Shown here: one piece after another, positions 46,833-54,063 of the stretch
Numbering within the stretch: the stretch's first letter is position 1
Layout of the letters: each line of letters opens with the position of its first letter
DNA from: Acidobacteriota bacterium
GTDB taxonomy: Bacteria; Acidobacteriota; Blastocatellia; Chloracidobacteriales; JADJPF01
Reading direction: 5' to 3'
NCBI GenBank assembly: GCA_016213785.1
Contig: JACQZQ010000095.1
Coordinates: 1-56,742 of the forward strand
Length of the DNA: 56,742 nt
Position numbers and translations under genes: made by a program
The notes under the pieces: generated by a model
Told to the model about the DNA's origin: nothing
The model's database searches: none
The model's input: the letters and a program-made list of their open reading frames with translations, nothing else

Positions 46833-47693
46833 ATGACAGGACTATTAATAGTATTAGCATCAGCTTTTTTACATGTAATAGTTCACTTAGTTCTTAAGCT
46901 AGCTAAAAATCCTACTGCTTTTTTATGGTGGATGTGGTTTTGGGCAATAGTCTTGTTTTTTCCTGTTTTACTATTTACTTGGCACCCTATTCCGTTAAAA
47001 GTTTGGTTAGTAATTATATTAAGTGCTGGTTTTGGAGCACTTTACTATAAATCTATTGCTGAAGCTTACAAAATAGGAGAATTATCAACAATTTATCCTC
47101 TAGCTCGTGGGACGGCTCCAATATTTCTTTTATTTTGGTCAGTATTGCTTTTAGAAGAACGCCCTTCTTGGGGAGGAATATTTGGGATAAGTTTAATCGC
47201 TTTTGGGCTTTATACTATTAATTTACCTAAAATAGGCGCTTGGAAGGAAATTTTCCAGGCATTAGAAAAACCTGCTGCTCGTTGGGCATTACTTGCAGGA
47301 CTTTGTACATCGCTTTATACAACCTGCGATAAATTTGCTGTTGGTTTTGTTTCTCCTCTTCTCTACACATATTTAACAATGTTTTTAACCTTAATCTACT
47401 TAACTCCAGGAACACTTAAGTCACTTGGAAAAGACGGTTTATTCCAAGAATTAAAACTTTGTTGGTCAAAAAGTATTCTAGCTGGAATTTTAGCAATGTC
47501 TATCTACATAATGCTGCTTTGGGTAATGCAAAAGGGTATGCCCGCAAGCTATGTAGGTGCAACTAGAGAAATAAGCGTTGTTTTAGCAGCAATTGTTGGC
47601 ACATTGATATTAAAAGAACAGGGCACAAAAATGAAATTAATAGGCTCAAGTCTAATTGCTAGTGGAGTTGGGACAATTGCTCTACTTGGCTAA
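46833..47693 (+). CDS. EamA-family drug/metabolite transporter
   Basis: About 286 aa with ten predicted membrane helices in two EamA repeats. Conserved family pattern: 'LSTIYPLARGTAPIFLLFWSVLLLEERPSW' type block in the first half and 'ASYVGATREISVVLAAIVGTLILKEQ' in the second. The ATG at 46833 has AGGA eight bases upstream and is preferred over the one at 46827. Its place between phnW and the methyltransferase suggests export or import of an aminophosphonate, but direction and substrate are not shown. Confidence 0.88.
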   Translation: MTGLLIVLASAFLHVIVHLVLKLAKNPTAFLWWMWFWAIVLFFPVLLFTWHPIPLKVWLVIILSAGFGALYYKSIAEAYKIGELSTIYPLARGTAPIFLLFWSVLLLEERPSWGGIFGISLIAFGLYTINLPKIGAWKEIFQALEKPAARWALLAGLCTSLYTTCDKFAVGFVSPLLYTYLTMFLTLIYLTPGTLKSLGKDGLFQELKLCWSKSILAGILAMSIYIMLLWVMQKGMPASYVGATREISVVLAAIVGTLILKEQGTKMKLIGSSLIASGVGTIALLG

Positions 47694-47742
47694 ACTATGA
47701 TTATTAAATAAGTTACTAAATTATATAAATTAGGAGTAAAAA

Positions 47743-48546
47743 ATGGAAAACTCTACTCAAATGCAACCAATACAACCATCTGAAGAAGTTAATCGTTATA
47801 CTCGTCGTAGCATTCTACGCTCAGAAGAAATGTATGGAACTGGGTTTCAAAGCCCTGGCAGTATTACAATGGTAGAAAATTTCTGCAAACGCTTAGGCTT
47901 AGAAAATAAAATTAAAATCCTTGATATAGGAAGTGGTTTAGGCGGAGCTTGCTTTTATTTTGCAGAGAATTATGATGCAACTGTTCTTGGCCTAGATATT
48001 GCTCAAGCAATGGTGGAAATTAGCACAGAACGAAAAATAGAAAAAAACTTAGATAAAGTTAGCTTCCTTTATGGAGATATTAAAGATGTTGAATTAGAAC
48101 CAAATTCTTTTGACCTTGTTTGGACAAGAGACTGTATTCTTTATGTAGAAGAAAAACTAAAAGTTTGGCAACAGGCTTATAAGTTCTTAAAACCTGGTGG
48201 AAAACTTTTTATCACAGATTTTTGCCGTAAAAAAGAAACACTTTCTACAGAATTTTCTAATTACTTAGAGCAATGCAGCTATTATTTACAAAGTGTTGAT
48301 GATTATAGTCAAACTCTTGAAAACGTTGGTTTGACAGTCTTATCTAAAGAAGATATCACTGACACTTTTATTAGCTGTTTACAAAAAGAATTAGATAATC
48401 TAAATAGTAGAAAATCAGACTTTTTAACAAAATATACTCAAGATGATTATGATTATTTAGATACTCGTTGGAAAAACAAAATTAAATTCTGTAAAGATGG
48501 GGATTTTCGTTGGGGTTTATTTATTGCTCAAAAACCCACTTTATAG
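47743..48546 (+). CDS. Phosphoethanolamine N-methyltransferase-like enzyme
   Basis: A 267-aa SAM-dependent methyltransferase. SAM motif I is 'ILDIGSGLGG' (59-68), followed by 'GLDIA' with Asp85 at the ribose position, and 'LKPGGKLFITDFCR' is motif III. The pre-motif 'YGTGFQSPGS' (31-40), 'WTRDCILYVEEK', 'SVDDYSQTLENVGL', 'DTFISCLQKELD' and the final 'RWGLFIAQKP' all match the layout of plant, nematode and Plasmodium phosphoethanolamine methyltransferases. In this cluster the isosteric 2-aminoethylphosphonate is the natural candidate substrate. An AGGAG site lies ahead of the ATG. It is the last gene of the run. Confidence 0.85.
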   Translation: MENSTQMQPIQPSEEVNRYTRRSILRSEEMYGTGFQSPGSITMVENFCKRLGLENKIKILDIGSGLGGACFYFAENYDATVLGLDIAQAMVEISTERKIEKNLDKVSFLYGDIKDVELEPNSFDLVWTRDCILYVEEKLKVWQQAYKFLKPGGKLFITDFCRKKETLSTEFSNYLEQCSYYLQSVDDYSQTLENVGLTVLSKEDITDTFISCLQKELDNLNSRKSDFLTKYTQDDYDYLDTRWKNKIKFCKDGDFRWGLFIAQKPTL

Positions 48547-48660
48547 GGCTTTTGAGTAGCAAATTAGTAGCATAAATTTTTTTATTAAATCACGTTCTAT
48601 TTTATTTTCATGCCAAAAATGCAAAGTAAAAAAAGTTTGGTCAGCTTTTATTTTCTCCAT
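48541..48660 (-). CDS. Possible small gene or gene remnant
   Basis: A 39-codon frame on the minus strand (ATG at 48660, stop at 48541, overlapping the methyltransferase end by 6 bp). The frame stays open upstream to about 48725 without another ATG. The product looks protein-like rather than random ('FFTLHFWHENKIERDLIKKF'), suggesting the C-terminal remnant of a larger protein. There is no good ribosome binding site. Low confidence. Confidence 0.2.
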   Translation of the reverse strand: MEKIKADQTFFTLHFWHENKIERDLIKKFMLLICYSKAL

Positions 48661-48834
48661 AACAACCTTTAAGTTAATATTTTGAATATTTGATAAGGGT
48701 AGCTTAATTTTTGGGTTACTTGAAGTTTATTTTTATTTAGGTAAAAAACTTCTTGACTAAAAATCCTACCTAAGATATTTCTTGTCTTTCAAATATTTTT
48801 TCGCTTTTATTTTTACTCTTTAAAGGTTTACTTT

Positions 48835-51141
48835 ATGAGCTTGCATATTTTTGGTATTCGCCATCATGGCCCAGGATCGGCTCGCAGCCTACTAAACAGC
48901 TTAAAGGCACTTGCTCCAGATATAATTTTAGTAGAAGGCCCTCCAGATGCTTCTGAAGTTCTACATTTGGCTAAGCATACTGACATGAAACCTCCTATAG
49001 CAATTTTGTTATATGTGCCAGATGACCCAAGTCGTGCTGTTTATTACCCTTTTGCAGTTTTTTCCCCTGAATGGCAAGCTATAACTTATGGGCTAAAAAA
49101 TGATTTACCTGTACGTTTTATGGATTTACCCCAAACTCACCGTTTAGCAACACCTCCTGTAGAACAATTAGTTGCCTCTTTAACTAACATTAAACAAGAC
49201 CCTTTAGGATGGTTGGCTGAAGCGGCTGGTTATCAAGATGGGGAGCGATGGTGGGAGCATATGATAGAGCATCGTCGCAATAGTACTGATATTTTTGAAG
49301 CAGTACTTGAAGCAATGAGCGAACTACGTAGTTCTGATTTAGTTAATGACCAACCTAAGCTAGAGACTCCACAAGAAAATGCCCAACAAGAAGTTGAATC
49401 TAAAGAACCTCAAGTGACTCTGCCAACCTTGGGCGAAGCTCATAGAGAAGCCTATATGCGCCAAAGCATTCGTTTAGCACAAAAAGAAGGCTACAGAAAA
49501 ATTGCTGTTATATGTGGAGCTTGGCACGCACCTGCATTAAAAGAACCTGAAAATATAAAAGAAGTAAAGGAACTAGCTAAAAGCGATAGCACACTACTTA
49601 AGGCTTTGCCTAAAGTAAAAATTCAAGCTACTTGGGTTCCTTGGACGCATGGGAGGCTTTCTTATTTTTCAGGCTACGGGGCTGGAATAGAATCTCCTGG
49701 ATGGTATCACCACCTTTGGACAAATAATAAATCCTCTGCTACACAAATAGTAATTCGCTGGATGGCAAAGGTTGCTCATTTTCTTAGAAAAGAAGATTTA
49801 GACGTTTCCGCAGCACATATAATTGAAGGTGTAAGACTAGCCGAAGCCCTTGCATCATTAAGAGATCGCCCTCTACCTAGTTTGCAAGAAATTAATGAAG
49901 CTATTCAAACAGTGTTTTGTTTTGGTAGCGATTTACCATTACAACTTGTTCATAAGAAACTAATTGTTGGAGAAGAATTAGGAGAAATTCCAGAAGAAAC
50001 TCCTATGACTCCAATTCAACAAGATCTAAATAAAGAGCAAAAACGCCTACGTCTCCCAATAGAAGTAAATGCTAAAACTCTAGACCTAGACTTACGTAAA
50101 GAAAATGAGCTTGCCCGTAGTCATTTATTACACCGTTTATCTATCCTAAATATTCCTTGGGGACAAATACAACATAGCGGGAATGCACGAGGAACTTTTC
50201 ATGAAATTTGGAAACTTGAATGGCAACCAGATTTTTCTATTAGAGTTATTGAAGCTGGAATTTGGGGAAATAATATCCATGATGCAACTACAGCTTATGT
50301 ATGTGACCAAGCAAATAAGGCTGGCGATCTTCCTGCTATAACCAAGCTAGTAGATCATACTTTACTAGCTAATTTACCTACAGCAGTAGAACATGTTTTA
50401 AGAAAGCTACAAGAAAAAGCATCTCTAGCAAATGATGTAACTCATTTAATGGCAGCACTTCCGCCCTTAGCACAAGTAATGCGTTATGGAAATGTAAGAA
50501 AAACCGACTCTGAGAGTGTAGGCCAAATAGTTGATGAGCTAATTACACGTGTTTGTGTTGGACTACCAAATGCTTGTTTTTCCCTTAACGATGATGCAGC
50601 AGCACAAATGTATGAGCATATAGTAAAAACTAATCAGGTAGTTAACTTACTCCAAAAAGAGGAGCATAATAAGTCTTGGTGCAGTACACTTAGACAGCTA
50701 GTAGACAAACCATTTTTACATGGTTTAATTGCAGGTCGAGCTTGTCGTTTATTATATGATATTAAAGAGTTTAATGTAGAAGAGACAGCTAATCATATGA
50801 GCTTAGCGCTTTCAGTAGCAAGCGATCCTGTTCAATCAGCCTCATGGATAGAAGGGTTTCTTAAAGATAGTGGACTCTTACTAGTCCATGACATAAAACT
50901 ATGGCAAGTCTTGGATGTTTGGGTATCATCGCTTAAAGAAGAAGCTTTTACAATCCTACTACCTCTACTACGCCGCACATTTTCAACATTTGAAAAAGCT
51001 GAGCGAAGACAAATAGGAGAATTAGCTAAAAAAGGTGGTACAAAAGCAAGCCTTCGTAAAAGCGCCCCAAAGGAGTTTGACCAAGTTAGAGCAGAATCAA
51101 CATTACCTGTACTAGCAAAACTACTAGGATTAAACCTATAA
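48835..51141 (+). CDS. DUF5682 family protein
   Basis: A 768-aa protein with the DUF5682 layout: 'MSLHIFGIRHHGPGSARSL' at the start, 'DIILVEGPPDA', 'CGAWHAPAL' near residue 226 and a long helical C-terminal half. In other bacteria this family is encoded next to a MoxR-type AAA ATPase and a VWA-domain protein. The VWA partner follows here after 16 bp, but no MoxR gene is in the window. Its activity is unknown. A possible haem- or metal-binding role of the conserved His residues is speculation. Confidence 0.85.
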   Translation: MSLHIFGIRHHGPGSARSLLNSLKALAPDIILVEGPPDASEVLHLAKHTDMKPPIAILLYVPDDPSRAVYYPFAVFSPEWQAITYGLKNDLPVRFMDLPQTHRLATPPVEQLVASLTNIKQDPLGWLAEAAGYQDGERWWEHMIEHRRNSTDIFEAVLEAMSELRSSDLVNDQPKLETPQENAQQEVESKEPQVTLPTLGEAHREAYMRQSIRLAQKEGYRKIAVICGAWHAPALKEPENIKEVKELAKSDSTLLKALPKVKIQATWVPWTHGRLSYFSGYGAGIESPGWYHHLWTNNKSSATQIVIRWMAKVAHFLRKEDLDVSAAHIIEGVRLAEALASLRDRPLPSLQEINEAIQTVFCFGSDLPLQLVHKKLIVGEELGEIPEETPMTPIQQDLNKEQKRLRLPIEVNAKTLDLDLRKENELARSHLLHRLSILNIPWGQIQHSGNARGTFHEIWKLEWQPDFSIRVIEAGIWGNNIHDATTAYVCDQANKAGDLPAITKLVDHTLLANLPTAVEHVLRKLQEKASLANDVTHLMAALPPLAQVMRYGNVRKTDSESVGQIVDELITRVCVGLPNACFSLNDDAAAQMYEHIVKTNQVVNLLQKEEHNKSWCSTLRQLVDKPFLHGLIAGRACRLLYDIKEFNVEETANHMSLALSVASDPVQSASWIEGFLKDSGLLLVHDIKLWQVLDVWVSSLKEEAFTILLPLLRRTFSTFEKAERRQIGELAKKGGTKASLRKSAPKEFDQVRAESTLPVLAKLLGLNL

Positions 51142-51157
51142 GAGAAAGTGGTTATTT

Positions 51158-52312
51158 ATGGAACAAATAGATGAAAGATTACGACGATGGAGATTAATTT
51201 TAGGTGGTGAAGAAGATGGAACAGGTTGTAAATTAAGCGGTCAAGATATTGGAATTGATAAATCTCTAAATGCTCTTTATGGTAATGAGGCTGAAAGAAG
51301 AGGTGGTTTAGGGGCCTCTGCACCTAAAGTTGCACGGTGGCTAGGAGATATTCGCAGTTACTTTCCTTCTTCAATAGTAAAAGTAATGCAGAAAGATGCA
51401 CTTGAACGGCTTAACTTAAAAAGCCTTCTTTTAGAACCTGAGATGATGGAAAATGTTGAGCCTGATGTAAATATGGCAGCTAACCTTTTAGCATTAAAAG
51501 ACATAATGCCTGCAAAAGCTAAAGATACAGCTAGAATAGTAGTTCGTCGTGTAGTAGAAGAACTAGAGCGGAAACTAGCAAACCACTTACGTCAAGCTGT
51601 AATAGGAAGCCTTAATAAAGCTAGCCGTAATCGTCGCCCGCGTCATAAAGAAATTGATTGGAACCGAACTATTAAAGCTAACCTTAAACATTATCAAGCC
51701 AGCCATAAAACAATTATTCCAGAAACGCGCATTGGTTATGGTCGTAAAAGAAGCTCGCTTAGGGATATAATCTTATGTATTGATCAAAGCGGCTCAATGG
51801 GAACATCTGTAGTTTATTCAGGGGTTTTTGGTGCTGTGCTAGCGTCTTTACCTGCGGTAAATACTCGGATGGTAGTTTTTGACACTGCTGTAGTAGATTT
51901 GTCTGAAGACCTACAAGACCCCATAGACTTACTTTTTGGCGTTCAGCTTGGAGGTGGAACAGACATTAACCGTGCTCTAAAATATTGCCAAAGCTTAATC
52001 CGCCGACCAGAAGAGACTATTTTAATATTAATTAGCGATCTCTACGAAGGTGGAAATAATAAAGAGATGTTAAAAAGAGTAGCTAACATTGCATCTTCAG
52101 GAGTGCAATTTATTGCATTACTTGCATTAAATGACGAAGGTGCACCTTATTATGACCATAGAAATGCAGAAATAATGGCAAGTTTTGGAGTCCCTTCTTT
52201 TGCCTGCACCCCAAATCTTTTTCCTGATTTAATGGCAGCAGCAATAAATAAACAAGATATTAACCAATGGGCAGCAGCAAACGAAATTGTTACTAGTAGA
52301 AAAACCAGCTAG
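51158..52312 (+). CDS. VWA-domain protein
   Basis: A 384-aa protein. The N-terminal ~190 residues are helical. The C-terminal VWA domain has the metal-binding MIDAS motif: Asp-x-Ser-x-Ser in 'CIDQSGSMG', Thr in 'LGGGTDINRAL' and Asp in 'LILISDLYEGG'. It is 16 bp downstream of DUF5682 and 5 bp before the frame of the ECF sigma gene. VWA proteins of this type work with MoxR ATPases as chaperone-like complexes; the ATPase is absent here. Confidence 0.88.
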   Translation: MEQIDERLRRWRLILGGEEDGTGCKLSGQDIGIDKSLNALYGNEAERRGGLGASAPKVARWLGDIRSYFPSSIVKVMQKDALERLNLKSLLLEPEMMENVEPDVNMAANLLALKDIMPAKAKDTARIVVRRVVEELERKLANHLRQAVIGSLNKASRNRRPRHKEIDWNRTIKANLKHYQASHKTIIPETRIGYGRKRSSLRDIILCIDQSGSMGTSVVYSGVFGAVLASLPAVNTRMVVFDTAVVDLSEDLQDPIDLLFGVQLGGGTDINRALKYCQSLIRRPEETILILISDLYEGGNNKEMLKRVANIASSGVQFIALLALNDEGAPYYDHRNAEIMASFGVPSFACTPNLFPDLMAAAINKQDINQWAAANEIVTSRKTS

Positions 52313-52344
52313 ACATTTTGCTAACTAACATATTATGGAAAATT

Positions 52345-52932
52345 ATGGAAAACAATTTTTCAGAACCCGAAGAAATAACCTTACTTTTAACAAAGTGGAG
52401 ACAAGGCGATAAGCAAGCTTTGGATAAACTGGTTGATTTGGTTTATGCAAAACTACATAAAATAGCCCAAAACCAACTATCTCAACAAAACCCTAACCAT
52501 ACTTTACAGCCTACTGCGCTTATCAATGAAGCGTATTTGAGACTAGCAAATTGGCAGTCAATTGATTGGAAAAATCGCGCTCAATTTCTAGCAGTTACAG
52601 CAAAAATAATGCGTAATATCTTAGTAGATTATGCTAGAAAAAATTTAACTACTAAGCGAGGTGGAGCAAGATATAAAATTTCTCTTGATCAAATAACAGA
52701 TAAAGCTAAACAAGAAGAAATAGACCTAGTAGTCTTAGATGATGCATTAACTCGTTTATCTAACATAGATCCTCTACAAAGTAAGATTGTAGAGTTACGC
52801 TATTTTGCTGGTTTAAGCCTAGAAGAAACAGCCGAAGCCCTTGATATATCGGCTCGAACCGTTAGTAGAGAATGGACATTAGCTAAGTTTTGGCTATTCA
52901 ATGAATTAGATAATTTAAAAAAATCTCCTTAA
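52345..52932 (+). CDS. ECF-type RNA polymerase sigma factor
   Basis: About 195 aa, of the same ECF class as the one at 8435: 'EEITLLLTKWRQGDKQALDKL' at the start, 'HTLQPTALINEAYLRL' in region 2, 'NILVDYARKNLTTKRGGAR' and region 4 'LSLEETAEALDISARTVSREW'. The ATG at 52345 is chosen with GGA six bases before it; a TTG at 52318 would extend it. It is 51 bp ahead of a Ser/Thr kinase gene. Sigma factor/kinase pairs of this sort are common in Acidobacteria and Planctomycetes. Confidence 0.9.
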   Translation: MENNFSEPEEITLLLTKWRQGDKQALDKLVDLVYAKLHKIAQNQLSQQNPNHTLQPTALINEAYLRLANWQSIDWKNRAQFLAVTAKIMRNILVDYARKNLTTKRGGARYKISLDQITDKAKQEEIDLVVLDDALTRLSNIDPLQSKIVELRYFAGLSLEETAEALDISARTVSREWTLAKFWLFNELDNLKKSP

Positions 52933-52983
52933 AATCTTGCAATTTTTTGGCAAAAAGTTTCTAGAAATCGCGCTTTAAAAAAT

Positions 52984-54063
52984 ATGAAAAATGAAAATTG
53001 GCAACAGGTTAAACAATTATTAGCTCAAGCATTGGAAAAAGACCCATCCCTGCGCGATGAGTTTTTGACAGAAGTTTGCAAATCTAACTTAGAAATTAAA
53101 AAAGAAGTAATGGCGTTACTAGCGCATGAAGAACAAGTAGTGGGGTTTCTTTCCACTCCTTTGATAAAAGCTCCTTTAGTACAAGGGCCTCTACAAAGCC
53201 AATTAAATCAACAAAGTGCAAAACCTAGAAGTTTAGAGGAAATGTTAATAAGTTTAATTGGAGAAACACTTGATGATAAGTACAAAATAGAAGAACAACT
53301 TGGTCAAGGTGGAATGGGAGCAGTTTTTAAGGCTACTCATTTAGGTACAGATCGCACTGTAGCGCTTAAAGTTATTAACCCTCAACTTATGACTAACGGT
53401 GACTTTGTTGAGCGCTTTAAGCGAGAGGCAAAAGCAGCAGGGCGACTCTCTCATCCAAATGTTGTTAATGTTACAGACTTTGGATTTACTAGGATTGGAG
53501 TAGACAATATAGCCTACCTAGTAATGGAATACCTTAATGGTTTTACCCTAGCAAGTATTTTAGCAAAAAAGAAAACACTACCTTTAGAATTTGTTGTAGA
53601 CATTATTGAGCAAACCTGTTTAGCCGTAGAACTTGCACATAAACAAGGGATAATTCATCGAGACTTAAAGCCTGATAACATTTGGCTAGAGCCAAATGAG
53701 CGTGGAGGATATAACGTAAAAGTCCTAGATTTTGGAGTAGCTAAACTAAAAAATAATACTAGAGATAGCCAAGAAAAAAAAACTTCACTTAATTTAGTAA
53801 ATGATACTAAAAACTTAGGTTTAGCAGAAAATGACTCCTTTTCCTCTACTTTAATAAAAGGGCTTAATAATCTTAATAATAATTCATTAACACTATCTTA
53901 CAATAATTGTTATTCAGATAAGTGTTCCATAAACCCTGCAATTACAGAAATTATTAAAAAATATGACACTCAAGAAGATTTGCTTCCACAAACAAATGTA
54001 GATACTTGGCTTACTGGAGTAGGAATAATTGTTGGAACACCCACTTATATGTCACCTGAATAA
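52984..54063 (+). CDS. Ser/Thr protein kinase, N-terminal part ending at a premature TAA
   Basis: The N-terminal 'NWQQVKQLLAQALEKDP' helical domain is typical of kinases paired with ECF sigma factors. The kinase domain starts at about residue 100: 'LGQGGMGAVFKA', 'VALKVI', 'HRDLKPDN' (225-232) and Asp249-Phe-Gly. The activation segment is unusually long: about 110 residues from DFG to 'SPE' (357-359) against the usual 25-35. At codon 360, where kinases have Gln in 'MSPEQ', there is TAA. The frame continues unchanged into the next ORF ('CQGLELDARSDIYSLGVILYKML'). A CAA to TAA change explains it. Alone this part lacks the C-lobe and should be inactive. Confidence 0.85.
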   Translation: MKNENWQQVKQLLAQALEKDPSLRDEFLTEVCKSNLEIKKEVMALLAHEEQVVGFLSTPLIKAPLVQGPLQSQLNQQSAKPRSLEEMLISLIGETLDDKYKIEEQLGQGGMGAVFKATHLGTDRTVALKVINPQLMTNGDFVERFKREAKAAGRLSHPNVVNVTDFGFTRIGVDNIAYLVMEYLNGFTLASILAKKKTLPLEFVVDIIEQTCLAVELAHKQGIIHRDLKPDNIWLEPNERGGYNVKVLDFGVAKLKNNTRDSQEKKTSLNLVNDTKNLGLAENDSFSSTLIKGLNNLNNNSLTLSYNNCYSDKCSINPAITEIIKKYDTQEDLLPQTNVDTWLTGVGIIVGTPTYMSPE

